A stretch of DNA of 64,000 nt from Granulosicoccus sp036478565 (GTDB lineage Bacteria; Pseudomonadota; Gammaproteobacteria; Granulosicoccales; Granulosicoccaceae). A program made the translations under genes and the position numbers. Location: assembly GCA_965224525.1 (NCBI GenBank), contig OZ245050.1, forward strand, positions 806,001 through 870,000, given 5' to 3'. Shown here piece by piece: positions 8,667 through 17,261 of the stretch. The notes below the pieces were generated by a model, which worked only from the letters and a program-made list of their open reading frames with translations, had not been told where the DNA came from and searched no databases. Numbering within the stretch: position 1 is the first letter of the stretch; each line of letters begins with the position of its first letter.

Positions 8667-9463
8667 TGACCAGCTCCGGTTTTGAATTTACCCACGCCAT
8701 TACCCGTCGACCCGCTGCCAGTGTCGTTGATGGTCTACGCGCTGTAGATCAGGGCACACCGGAACTGGCACAAATGCTGGCTGATCACGAACACTATGTA
8801 GCAACGCTGCAGGAAACCGGCGCGACGGTTATCGAACTGCCAGCGCTGGATGCTTTTCCCGACTCGGTGTTTGTTGAGGATACCGCCTTGTGTCTGCCGG
8901 AAGGTGCAGTCCTTATGCGTCCGGGCGCAGCCTCTCGCGCCGGAGAAGTTCAGGCTATAGCGCCAACTCTGCGCAAGTACTTTGGCGAGGTGCTGGAAAT
9001 TTCGGGCCCAGGCTATATAGAAGGCGGAGACATATTGTTTACCGGCAGGGAAATTCTCGTCGGTCTTTCGAACCGAACTAACACTGCTGGTGTGGCGGCA
9101 TTAAGGAAGCTGGTTGATGACTGGGGCTATACAGTTAGAGAAGTGTTAACGCCCGATGACGTATTGCATTTTAAAACCGACTGTTCACTTCTCGACGCCC
9201 GAACGATCTTGTCCACCGGTCGGCTTGCTGATTCTGGCTGCTTTGACGGATACGAGGTCATTCATACGGCAGACGATGAACCCGCAGCGGCCAATACCAT
9301 TCGATTCAATCAATTTGTTTTAATGCCCGCAGGATTTAATGAAACTGCAAACCGGCTATGCCATGCCGGTTATCAAGTGCGCGAAATCAACAACACCGAG
9401 TGTGCAAAAATTGATGGCGGTATGTCCTGCCTCTCATTACGTTTTTCGCCACCTGCAAGCTAG
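8666..9463 (+). CDS. NG,NG-dimethylarginine dimethylaminohydrolase (DDAH)
   Basis: Guanidino-modifying enzyme (265 aa) that hydrolyses methylated arginines to citrulline and methylamines. The sequence follows Pseudomonas DDAH closely: FPDSVFVED, GPGYIEGGD, LHFKTD, and the C-terminal GGMSCLSLRF. The catalytic residues fall at E119, H168 and C255, matching E114/H162/C249 of the Pseudomonas enzyme. The start ATG 8666 overlaps the preceding stop by one base (TGATG), so all three genes are probably co-translated. Placement after aruHI-like genes suggests use of free methylarginines as nutrients, or a methylated substrate for the whole operon. Confidence 0.85.
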   Translation: MTSSGFEFTHAITRRPAASVVDGLRAVDQGTPELAQMLADHEHYVATLQETGATVIELPALDAFPDSVFVEDTALCLPEGAVLMRPGAASRAGEVQAIAPTLRKYFGEVLEISGPGYIEGGDILFTGREILVGLSNRTNTAGVAALRKLVDDWGYTVREVLTPDDVLHFKTDCSLLDARTILSTGRLADSGCFDGYEVIHTADDEPAAANTIRFNQFVLMPAGFNETANRLCHAGYQVREINNTECAKIDGGMSCLSLRFSPPAS

Positions 9464-9678
9464 CCGAACGACCAGCGATTTGACGTGGCTGGACACTCTG
9501 CAACTCGTACTGGAGCACCGCAAATAGTAGTATTTTTAGTCGGCTCTCAGGCTTCTGCCTGTGTTCAGACGCCAGGAGCGTATGCTTTGCCCGGCAACTG
9601 AATACAACGTTAGCTGGAATCCCTGACGCGAACACCTCTCACACTATGGTACTTTTACCCGTAACAAGGAAAAACGCC

Positions 9679-10263
9679 ATGCCCTCTATTGGTGGATTGA
9701 TACTGGCCGCGGGATTTTCGCAGCGTGCCGGTAGAATCAACAAACTGCTGGTTGAATACAAGGGTGAAAGTATGTTGTCTCATGCAGCAAACGGCCTTGC
9801 AAAAAGCCGTGTGGAAAACATCGTAGCAGTCACCGGGCATGAGCATGAAACAACCTCGGCGCTGCTGCTCGATATCGGCATAGAGTCAGTTTACAACCCG
9901 GCCTATGCAAGTGGTCTGGCAAGTTCACTGTCTGTCGGTTTGCAGGCGATGGCAGGTTGTGATGCTGTCGTTGTGTGTCTTGGCGACATGCCTCATGTTA
10001 CATGCAGTGTCATCAATGATTTGATTGATGGGTACAATACATTCACAGATAGAGCTCTGTTTGTTCCTGTGTATCAAGCTCAGCGCGGTAATCCGGTGAT
10101 GATTGCACAGCGTTTTTTTGAACCGCTCATTATGCAAACAGGCGATAGAGGTGCAAGACGGCTGATGAGTCTGTATCCAGACAAGGTGTGTGAAATAGAA
10201 GTCGATTGTGCCGGGGTGTTAAAGGATTACGATACGCAGGCCGAATTGAATCAGCTCTTGTGA
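9679..10263 (+). CDS. MocA-like nucleotidyltransferase (molybdopterin cytidylyltransferase family)
   Basis: NTP-transferase of 194 aa related to MocA/MobA, which attach CMP or GMP to molybdopterin. The nucleotide-binding signature LILAAGFSQR sits at residues 7-16, with K22 in the following loop, and the metal-binding CLGDMP motif is near residue 110. ATG 9679 is chosen because AAGGA lies 8 nt upstream. It is followed at once by an XdhC family gene, the usual partner for maturing xanthine-dehydrogenase-type molybdoenzymes. No molybdoenzyme gene is in the window. Confidence 0.75.
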   Translation: MPSIGGLILAAGFSQRAGRINKLLVEYKGESMLSHAANGLAKSRVENIVAVTGHEHETTSALLLDIGIESVYNPAYASGLASSLSVGLQAMAGCDAVVVCLGDMPHVTCSVINDLIDGYNTFTDRALFVPVYQAQRGNPVMIAQRFFEPLIMQTGDRGARRLMSLYPDKVCEIEVDCAGVLKDYDTQAELNQLL

Positions 10264-10265
10264 TC

Positions 10266-11207
10266 ATGGCAAACAGCGACAGCGCTGTATTGGAACAGTG
10301 CATCCTCTGGCTTGAACAGGGCCGTGGCGTAGAGCTCGTCACCGTTGCCCGCACCTGGGGTTCAGCACCCCGGCCAGTTGGGGCTTTGGCCGCTGTCAGG
10401 GATGATGGCGCGTTGGCTGGCTCGGTTTCTGGCGGTTGTGTCGAAAAACAGCTAACACAGGCGTTTATAGGGCAGAAAAACAGTCGGGTATTTACACACC
10501 GAATTGATGATGCGGAAGCCCGACGATATGGTCTTGCTTGCGGTGGCGAGATTGAACTGGTTTTTGAAACTCTGAGCGATCCGGCCCCGCTGCGCGAGCT
10601 GTTACAGAACCTGAAGGCGCGCAAGCGAATACGCCGTACTGTGACCGTTGGCGAGGAGCAGGCAGATGTTTGTGTTGCAAAGCGCCATGACACATTCACC
10701 TACAATGGCTCCGTACTCGGTAAAGTGTTTGGCCCCTCTTGGCGAGTACTGCTGATTGGGGCTGGGGAGTTATCCCGTTATGCTGCTGAGTTTGCCCTTG
10801 CTCTGGATTTCGATGTGGTGGTTTGCGATCCACGGCCGGAATTTCGCGCATCGTGGAGTGTGCCGGCGGCAAGCTTGCTGGATAATGCACCGCATGAGGC
10901 GGTTATCCTTTACGGGCTTGATGTGCAAACAGCCGTACTAGCATTAACTCATGATCCGAACCTAGACGATATGGCTTTGCTTGAAGCACTGCCCGGCGAC
11001 TCGTTCTATGTGGGTGCGCTGGGTTCGCAACGAAATTACCAGCGACGCTGTAAGCGATTGAGCGCCATACTGGAAGAGTCGGAAATCAGCCGCTTGCATG
11101 GCCCGGTGGGTTTGAAAATCGGCAGCCGAACATCGGCTGAAATTGCCTTGTCAATTGTTGCAGAATTGGTGCAGCTTCGTGCACTGATAAGTAAAACCAG
11201 AATATAA
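10266..11207 (+). CDS. XdhC/CoxF family molybdoenzyme maturation protein
   Basis: Chaperone-type protein (313 aa) of the XdhC family, which binds molybdenum cofactor, helps sulfurate it and inserts it into xanthine-dehydrogenase-like enzymes. The N-terminal domain has GSAPRPVGA and GSVSGGCVE, containing the conserved cysteine; the C-terminal Rossmann domain has VLLIGAGELSRYAA and ends with GLKIGSRTSAEIALSI. ATG 10266 is 2 bp after the upstream stop; GTG 10260, overlapping that stop, is an alternative. Co-transcribed with the MocA-like gene. Confidence 0.82.
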   Translation: MANSDSAVLEQCILWLEQGRGVELVTVARTWGSAPRPVGALAAVRDDGALAGSVSGGCVEKQLTQAFIGQKNSRVFTHRIDDAEARRYGLACGGEIELVFETLSDPAPLRELLQNLKARKRIRRTVTVGEEQADVCVAKRHDTFTYNGSVLGKVFGPSWRVLLIGAGELSRYAAEFALALDFDVVVCDPRPEFRASWSVPAASLLDNAPHEAVILYGLDVQTAVLALTHDPNLDDMALLEALPGDSFYVGALGSQRNYQRRCKRLSAILEESEISRLHGPVGLKIGSRTSAEIALSIVAELVQLRALISKTRI

Positions 11208-11220
11208 GCCAGGTCTGAGT

Positions 11221-11243
11221 ATTGCTTTCATACGCTGGATCGA
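11221..11243. repeat. Dispersed 23 bp repeat, copy A
   Basis: A 23 bp sequence starting ATTGCTTTCATACGCTG matches 16991-17013 with one mismatch. Weaker similarity continues downstream (a TGATGCC segment after a T-rich stretch). The two copies flank the duplicated beta-helix genes. Confidence 0.4.
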
Positions 11244-11335
11244 ATGCCACAACCGAGACAAGCATTGTTTGAATTTTCTGATGCCGTGATTGTTTTTGAT
11301 GGTCCATGTATCGGTTTAACAAACGGTGTACAACC

Positions 11336-11366
11336 AAGGCACTACTCATAAAACGAGCAGTGCCTT
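11336..11366. terminator. Stem-loop between convergent genes
   Basis: Arms 11336-11347 and 11355-11366 pair over 12 bp with one mismatch around a 7 nt loop. The stem lies between the XdhC gene (+) and the beta-helix gene (-), so it may end transcription from both sides. There is no proper U-tract. Confidence 0.45.
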
Positions 11367-11380
11367 GAAAAATCAGCCAT

Positions 11381-12295
11381 CTATGGTTTCGGCGTGAGCA
11401 ATCGAGGCTCAGACCCCTCTGCCTGGCTCAGGGTTTTTAACCAATAGCCAGCCCATGGGCTGAGGTTGCTGCTGGTACCAAGTTTGTTGTATTCACCGTC
11501 AGCATAGGACCAGATCTGGTTGTGAACGAGATCCTGAGACAGCGCTGCATCCAGGTCACAGCCAGTAGTACAGCTGCCGGCATTGGTCATAACTCGCACA
11601 TTGCCGAGGCTGGCTGCACTGTCGAAGGGGTAGCCAACCATGTGCCACGGGGAAGTGCCCGAGGTACTCAGCGGCATATCAAAACAACCATTGCTGCTGG
11701 CAATGCAGGCGGCAGATTGTGTAACCGGCGTATCTGTACTGTTGGCTGGCATATCAAGCGTTACCGTGCTGCCACTGGTTTGAATAATCCAGTAGCCCAC
11801 ACCCTGGTGCAGCTTGTCGCTGCTTTCGTCAAGCTGCGCAAAACCGCTGCCATCGTAGCTGAACAATGCCCAGTCATCGCCATAGGCGCCGCTGATGTCG
11901 TCGCCGAAAACTGCCGCAACGGAACTGTTGGCACCAGGATTACAGGGCAGGCTGATCAGCCGCCATTGATCGTCAGGTAATGAAAAGGTGACATCGCAGG
12001 TCGCCGTTGCAGGTGGCTGGCTGCCACCCAGCGGATAACGCTCGCGCACAATAGCAGGCCCGGCCCAGCCATAACCGTCGTTGTCTGAAGAGAAATCTGT
12101 AAAGGGTTCGAACTCGATGTGCTGCTTGCCATTGCAATCAAAAGCGCCAATGCCTGCGGCACAACCTGACCAGGATGGATCAGGCACAAAGTGCGACTGG
12201 AAAGCGTTGGTGTTCCAGACATCGACATTGCCAATATCGGCAGCGGAGGGGTTGCTCATACCTGGAATCGAGCCACAGCTTGAACGGCTGTCATG
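11381..12295. repeat. 915 bp direct repeat, copy 1
   Basis: Matches 13727-14641 at a constant offset of 2346 bp with only a handful of base differences, for example in the stop codon (TAG here, TAA there). It covers the shared C-terminal domains of the two beta-helix genes. Confidence 0.93.
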
Positions 12296-13588
12296 CGGTG
12301 ATGAGGCCTGCCATTCAGCGAGTGTTTGGCCAAGAACCGAGCAACCGGCAATACCTTCTTCGACATACCAATTGTCATTCATGGCTGTTACGACACTAGC
12401 GCCCGTATGGAGTGCCACATGTCTCTGTGAGCCAGTCGGCCACAGAATATTGTGGTGCATGGTGAAGTCCATATTATTTGAGCTTCGGATCACAGGGCGT
12501 TCGCCGACGCCATTGTGCACATAGGTATTGTGGTGTGAAGAGACGACAGGCACGCTCGGATCTTGCCCGAAAATATCGAGATCGGGCATGATGTTGGAGA
12601 ATGTCACGTTGCCTACGATGGAAAAGTGCGACCCCGAATTAGCTCCGTGAGAACCGGAGACTCCCATCGTGAACGCTCTATTGCCTCGTGTGCACTGACT
12701 CGTATAGTTACCAACAATCCAACCCATTGACGTACCGTGACCAAGCGCGATACAGCCGTTGCCGCCGCCACGTACACGATTGCCAACCACCTTAACGTCA
12801 AGAGCACCCCGTTGATTGTCGTTGCCGGTTGAAATGTCGATCGGTTGCTCGGCATTTGTACCGGTGACTACATTGTCAACTATCCAGTGGTGATCACCCA
12901 CCACACCTTCGCCTGAATCATGTATGGACAATGAATCATTCGACGGTATGTCCCAGACGCGATTGTCTATCATCACGCTATGATGCGTGCCAACCAGAAA
13001 TGACAGGCCGTTGTTGGAGCAGTCGTGAACGTGCATGTCTTGCAGTACCACATACCCTGACTCTATGACAGCAGTACAAGGCCCCCCTTGTGAGCCAACT
13101 TGCTCAAAATCCCGCAGGGTGACGTATTCGGAATTCCTGACTCGCAAAGCCTGAACCCGTGGACGCGCACCTTCGCCGTAGGCTCCAAACGTAATAGGCG
13201 CGCCTTCACTGCCAGCAATATTGCGTGCCTGCAGGACATTTTCGCTGTCCCACTCACGATCACGGCGAAAAAGCACGTAGTCGCCAGCAACCAGACCACT
13301 CATCGCGTTGTTAACTCGATCCATAGTCTGCCAGGGTGCCGCTTTTGCACCTGTATTGCTATCACTGCCATCCCGGGAGTCCACGTAGTAACAGGTTCCA
13401 CCTGATTCGCACGGATCACTCAGGCATTGCGAGCCAACCGAATACAATCCGGACGCGCAGGCACTGGCGGCTTGCGAAACTGTCGGTCCGAAACCGAGGA
13501 GCAGTATTAATCCCGTAAAAAGCAGGGCAGCCTGGTGTCGCAACGATTGACCCTGTGGCTTAACGGTTCGGTATCCATATACTTGCAT
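11381..13588 (-). CDS. Secreted right-handed parallel beta-helix protein, copy 1
   Basis: Exported protein of 735 aa. A hydrophobic signal segment (AALLFTGLILLLGFGPTVSQAA) is followed by a Cys-rich stretch (CASGLYSVGSQC, CESGGTCYYVD). The segment YYVDSRDGSDSNTG then PWQTMDRVN is the usual entry to pectate-lyase-like beta-helices, and many His/Asn/Gly-rich rungs follow (HHWIVDN, GGGNGCIALGHG). The C-terminal 330 residues form a separate Trp/Gly-rich domain almost identical to that of the next gene. Likely an extracellular polysaccharide-active or adhesive protein; no catalytic residues can be named. A weak AAGGA lies 11 nt before the ATG. Confidence 0.7.
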   Translation of the reverse strand: MQVYGYRTVKPQGQSLRHQAALLFTGLILLLGFGPTVSQAASACASGLYSVGSQCLSDPCESGGTCYYVDSRDGSDSNTGAKAAPWQTMDRVNNAMSGLVAGDYVLFRRDREWDSENVLQARNIAGSEGAPITFGAYGEGARPRVQALRVRNSEYVTLRDFEQVGSQGGPCTAVIESGYVVLQDMHVHDCSNNGLSFLVGTHHSVMIDNRVWDIPSNDSLSIHDSGEGVVGDHHWIVDNVVTGTNAEQPIDISTGNDNQRGALDVKVVGNRVRGGGNGCIALGHGTSMGWIVGNYTSQCTRGNRAFTMGVSGSHGANSGSHFSIVGNVTFSNIMPDLDIFGQDPSVPVVSSHHNTYVHNGVGERPVIRSSNNMDFTMHHNILWPTGSQRHVALHTGASVVTAMNDNWYVEEGIAGCSVLGQTLAEWQASSPHDSRSSCGSIPGMSNPSAADIGNVDVWNTNAFQSHFVPDPSWSGCAAGIGAFDCNGKQHIEFEPFTDFSSDNDGYGWAGPAIVRERYPLGGSQPPATATCDVTFSLPDDQWRLISLPCNPGANSSVAAVFGDDISGAYGDDWALFSYDGSGFAQLDESSDKLHQGVGYWIIQTSGSTVTLDMPANSTDTPVTQSAACIASSNGCFDMPLSTSGTSPWHMVGYPFDSAASLGNVRVMTNAGSCTTGCDLDAALSQDLVHNQIWSYADGEYNKLGTSSNLSPWAGYWLKTLSQAEGSEPRLLTPKP

Positions 13589-13674
13589 TAAGTCAATTTT
13601 CCTTTTTATCTCTTCAATTCAAACACGCTCAACCGGGACTTATATCCAGGTTAGAGACGAACACTTTGATTAAA

Positions 13675-13711
13675 CCAGAGCACTGCTCAGCAGAAGCTAA
13701 CTGTGCTCTGG
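13675..13711 (-). terminator. Stem-loop after the upstream beta-helix gene
   Basis: CCAGAGCAC at 13675-13683 and GTGCTCTGG at 13703-13711 form a perfect 9 bp stem with a 19 nt loop. Read on the minus strand it follows the stop of the 13727-15910 gene and is followed by TTTAAT, so it may be a weak terminator between the two tandem genes. Confidence 0.4.
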
Positions 13712-13726
13712 ATATTGGACAGCCAT

Positions 13727-14641
13727 TTATGGTTTCGGCGTGAGCAATCGAGGCTCAGACCCCTCTGCCTGGCTCAGGGTTTTTAACCAGTAGCCAGCCC
13801 ATGGGCTGAGGTTGCTGCTGGTACCAAGTTTGTTGTATTCACCGTCAGCATAGGACCAGATCTGGTTGTGAACGAGATCCTGAGACAGCGCTGCATCCAG
13901 GTCACAGCCAGTAGTACAGCTGCCGGCATTGGTCATAACTCGCACATTGCCGAGGCTGGCTGCACTGTCGAAGGGGTAGCCAACCATGTGCCACGGGGAA
14001 GTGCCCGAGGTACTCAGCGGCATATCAAAACAACCATTGCTGCTGGCAATGCAGGCGGCAGATTGTGTAACCGGCGTATCTGTACTGTTGGCTGGCATAT
14101 CAAGCGTTACCGTGCTGCCACTGGTTTGAATAATCCAGTAGCCCACACCCTGGTGCAGCTTGTCGCTGCTTTCGTCAAGCTGCGCAAAACCGCTGCCATC
14201 GTAGCTGAACAATGCCCAGTCATCGCCATAGGCGCCGCTGATGTCGTCGCCGAAAACTGCCGCAACGGAACTGTTGGCACCAGGATTACAGGGCAGGCTG
14301 ATCAGCCGCCATTGATCGTCAGGTAATGAAAAGGTGACATCGCAGGTCGCCGTTGCAGGTGGCTGGCTGCCACCCAGCGGATAACGCTCGCGCACAATAG
14401 CAGGCCCGGCCCAGCCATAACCGTCGTTGTCTGAAGAGAAATCTGTAAAGGGTTCGAACTCGATGTGCTGCTTGCCATTGCAATCAAAAGCGCCAATGCC
14501 TGCGGCACAACCTGACCAGGATGGATCAGGCACAAAGTGCGACTGGAAAGCGTTGGTGTTCCAGACATCGACATTGCCAATATCGGCAGCGGAGGGGTTG
14601 CTCATACCTGGAATCGAGCCGCAGCTTGAACGGCTGTCATG
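13727..14641. repeat. 915 bp direct repeat, copy 2
   Basis: Second copy of the 11381-12295 repeat. The sharp drop in identity upstream of it, inside the coding region, suggests gene conversion or a recent domain transfer rather than simple whole-gene duplication. Confidence 0.93.
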
Positions 14642-15910
14642 AGATGATGAAGCCTGCCATTCAGCGAGTGTTTGGCCGAGGATCCTACAACCCGGGTTGG
14701 TTTCTTCGACATACCAATTGTCATTCATGGCCGTTACATCATCAGCGGATCGAAGTTGAACATGGGAATTCGATCCAGTGGGCCAGAGGATATTGTGGTG
14801 CATGGTGAAATCGATGCGACTGTTGCCGCGTACTACTGGACGCCGTCCTTTGCCTGAATGCACGTACGTATTGTGATGTGAATACACCAGTGGAATGCCC
14901 GGATCCTGTCCAGCCGTTTGCAAAGATGACATGAGGTTGGAGAACGTGACATTACCGACGTTGTAGAAGTGAGAGCCCGAACGTGCACCATGCTGACCGG
15001 AGACAGCAGTGGCGAAGGCGGTTTCCGTGCGGGTACATTCACTGGCATAGTTGCCGACCAGCCACCCCATGGACGTGCCATGACCTAATACTATACAACC
15101 ATTGCCGCCACCGCGAATGCGGTTGCCAACAACCTTGTGATCACGTGCACCACGCAGGTTGTCATCACCAGTTGCAATGTCAATCGGCTGCTCCGCGACG
15201 TATCCGGTGACAATGTTGTCAACAATCCAGTGATGATCGCCGACTGTGCCGGTGGATGAGTCATGGATGGACAAGGCGTCATTGGCAGGTATGTCCCAAA
15301 CGCGGTTATCAATCATCACGCCGTGATGTGTACCACTGCCGAAGGACAGCCCATTGTTGGAGCAATCATGGACATGTAAGTCCTGCAATATTATGTAGCC
15401 GGAATCACGTACAGTGGTACAGGGTCCTCTCCTCGATCCGGCTTGTTCAAAGTCACGAATTGTGACGTGGTTCGAGTTTTTAATGCCTACCCCTGTGACG
15501 CGCGGACGGGCGCCCTCGCCATAGGCACCAAAGGTAATCGGTTTATTCTCGCTGCCGGACAGGTTGAACGCCCACAGGTTCTGAGTAGTGCCCCAGTCAC
15601 GTCCGCGGTGAAACAGAACGTAGTCGCCAGCATTCAGGCCACTCATCGCATCGTTAACGCGATCGATGGTTTGCCACGGCGCTGCCGATGTTCCATTATT
15701 ACTGTCAAGACCATCTCTGGCGTCCACGTAATAACAGGTGCCCCCTGATTCACACGGATCAAGCAAACACTGCGAGCCAACCGCATATAAACCCGATGCA
15801 CAGCTGCCTTCCGCTTTGGAGACTGCAGGGCTGCCACCCAGTACGAGTATCAAGCCTGTGATCAAAATAGCAACTTGGTTGCGCCAGCTCAATTTCTCCA
15901 GACTACGCAT
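13727..15910 (-). CDS. Secreted right-handed parallel beta-helix protein, copy 2
   Basis: Paralogue of the 11381-13588 product, 727 aa from ATG 15910; a GTG at 15958 is an alternative start. It has the same architecture: hydrophobic signal (ILITGLILVLGGSPAVSKAEG), Cys pairs, YYVDARDGLDSNNG, beta-helix rungs and an identical C-terminal domain. The N-terminal two thirds differ from copy 1 by many substitutions concentrated in the helix (for example HNLL/NHVT-type loops), as expected if binding specificity diverges while the C-terminal domain is kept uniform. Likely extracellular carbohydrate-related; function not established. Confidence 0.7.
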   Translation of the reverse strand: MRSLEKLSWRNQVAILITGLILVLGGSPAVSKAEGSCASGLYAVGSQCLLDPCESGGTCYYVDARDGLDSNNGTSAAPWQTIDRVNDAMSGLNAGDYVLFHRGRDWGTTQNLWAFNLSGSENKPITFGAYGEGARPRVTGVGIKNSNHVTIRDFEQAGSRRGPCTTVRDSGYIILQDLHVHDCSNNGLSFGSGTHHGVMIDNRVWDIPANDALSIHDSSTGTVGDHHWIVDNIVTGYVAEQPIDIATGDDNLRGARDHKVVGNRIRGGGNGCIVLGHGTSMGWLVGNYASECTRTETAFATAVSGQHGARSGSHFYNVGNVTFSNLMSSLQTAGQDPGIPLVYSHHNTYVHSGKGRRPVVRGNSRIDFTMHHNILWPTGSNSHVQLRSADDVTAMNDNWYVEETNPGCRILGQTLAEWQASSSHDSRSSCGSIPGMSNPSAADIGNVDVWNTNAFQSHFVPDPSWSGCAAGIGAFDCNGKQHIEFEPFTDFSSDNDGYGWAGPAIVRERYPLGGSQPPATATCDVTFSLPDDQWRLISLPCNPGANSSVAAVFGDDISGAYGDDWALFSYDGSGFAQLDESSDKLHQGVGYWIIQTSGSTVTLDMPANSTDTPVTQSAACIASSNGCFDMPLSTSGTSPWHMVGYPFDSAASLGNVRVMTNAGSCTTGCDLDAALSQDLVHNQIWSYADGEYNKLGTSSNLSPWAGYWLKTLSQAEGSEPRLLTPKP

Positions 15911-16251
15911 ATTTATACCTATAGGCTTGCATTTGATTACGCTGATTTCACGACGCACATGAAACTAAATCAATCTGCGGTTGAAGCACAGTACGGTACG
16001 GTAAGGTAAGGTAGTTCTTGTTCTGGACGACCTTTGGCATTGCTTGTAACTCGCTCAATGTGTGCACTGATTCACAACGGTATGACCTGCGACGTTCGAT
16101 GATCTGAAACTGATACCTCTGATACGATTAATTGTTCGGGAATTGCGGCGACAGTACCAGTGACTATGAGCCGTCAAGACCACCGTAGTAAATCCGGGTA
16201 TTCAGGGAAGTTTTGTTTTGTTCAGCGTTGCATTCGGTTATAGGAGTTAGT
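15911..16251. other. Intergenic region between divergent genes
   Basis: 341 bp between the beta-helix gene (-) and the proline-rich protein gene (+). It contains the pentamer repeat at 15991-16014. No open frame or clear promoter was recognised. Confidence 0.5.
15991..16014. repeat. Pentamer tandem repeat (GTACG/GTAAG)
   Basis: Two GTACG, two GTAAG and a final GTAG in tandem, about 80 bp upstream of the beta-helix start. Repeat-number change here could alter promoter spacing; that is conjecture. Confidence 0.6.
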
Positions 16252-16869
16252 GTGAATTCACCATTGAAAATACTGTTGATTGCTGTAGTGGTGGTGCTGG
16301 TGCTTGCAGCAACCTATAACTGGCAGATGGGGCGTAGCGACAGGGCTTCTACCGACCCCGGTGCGGATGCAGCCGTTAAAAATGAAATGGCCGCGCTGGC
16401 CGAAGCAACAACAATCACATCACCCGAATCGGCGAAATCCGAGTCAGCAGCTTCTCCCTCGCCGACTGATTCTTCAGCGGAGACAACTGCGACAGCAGGT
16501 GAATCTATGCCAAGTCAAAGCAAAGCGTCCCCATTTGCGCTCGTGCCACAAGCAGTTGATACAGAGAGTGGTCTGGCTGAAAATACGACTGACGATGCAG
16601 AAAGCAACTCGCCAAACACGATCAACAGGCAGACCAATAGAGAAACGAGTGCAGCAGGATCGGTATTGACATCAGGGCAGCCACTGGCGGTGCCCAGTAG
16701 CTACCCGGTTTCGGATGCAGAAAAATACTTCATACCGAAATCGCAACGTAGCCCGGGCAATCTGGGTGGGCCACCGCCGCCGAATTTCCCTGGCGGACCG
16801 AACAATCCAAACCAGATGCAGCCAGCGGTTGGCGGCGAGCTGACACCGTCTCCAGTGCCAGAACAGTAG
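16252..16869 (+). CDS. Membrane-anchored low-complexity Pro/Ser/Thr-rich protein
   Basis: Unrecognised protein of 205 aa. One N-terminal membrane segment (ILLIAVVVVLVLAATY) is followed by a long Ser/Ala/Thr/Glu-rich region and a C-terminal Pro/Gly/Asn-rich tail (PPPPNFPGG). GTG 16252 is chosen because AGGAG lies 5 nt upstream. Topology suggests a short cytoplasmic end and a disordered periplasmic domain, as in cell-envelope spacers. No domain family recognised. Confidence 0.6.
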   Translation: MNSPLKILLIAVVVVLVLAATYNWQMGRSDRASTDPGADAAVKNEMAALAEATTITSPESAKSESAASPSPTDSSAETTATAGESMPSQSKASPFALVPQAVDTESGLAENTTDDAESNSPNTINRQTNRETSAAGSVLTSGQPLAVPSSYPVSDAEKYFIPKSQRSPGNLGGPPPPNFPGGPNNPNQMQPAVGGELTPSPVPEQ

Positions 16870-17261
16870 GGGTTCAAAACACCTAAGCGAAGTACGGGCG
16901 TAAGCGCGGGTGTCAATGCTCTCGCATTGGACAACTCTGTCTTCACCTATGTGCTGATAAATAAAGCCAGCATGCCTGAAATGCGAGCGCATTGCTTTCA
17001 TACGCTGCATCGATTCTGTTGCTTGATTTTTTTTACTGATGCCATGCTGACGGATGGTTTGTTAACTATCGTTCATCTGTCTGGTCTGACAATCAGACGG
17101 GTAATATTTCGTATCCCTGCATTTAATCCTTTACTAAAATTAGTCGGGTATTGGCAGCCGTTGATCAGCACTGCCCCGGGGTGACCGCGTTTTTATTGGC
17201 CTCAGTGTTTTATGCCTGATCGCGGTGGCATCTCTCAAGCATCACAGGCAGGTACCCCTAC
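16870..17261. other. Intergenic region with dispersed repeat copy B
   Basis: 392 bp without a convincing gene. Positions 16991-17013 are the second copy of the 23 bp repeat at 11221-11243, followed by a run of eight T and a TGATGCC motif shared loosely with copy A. Confidence 0.45.
16991..17013. repeat. Dispersed 23 bp repeat, copy B
   Basis: Same 23 bp as 11221-11243 with one mismatch, in a non-coding gap after the Pro-rich membrane protein gene. No known family recognised. Confidence 0.4.

Noticed and set aside
11522..11980. 152-residue plus-strand frame, repeated identically at 13868-14326
   Set aside because: Antisense to the conserved C-terminal domain of the beta-helix genes; identical only because the DNA is duplicated.
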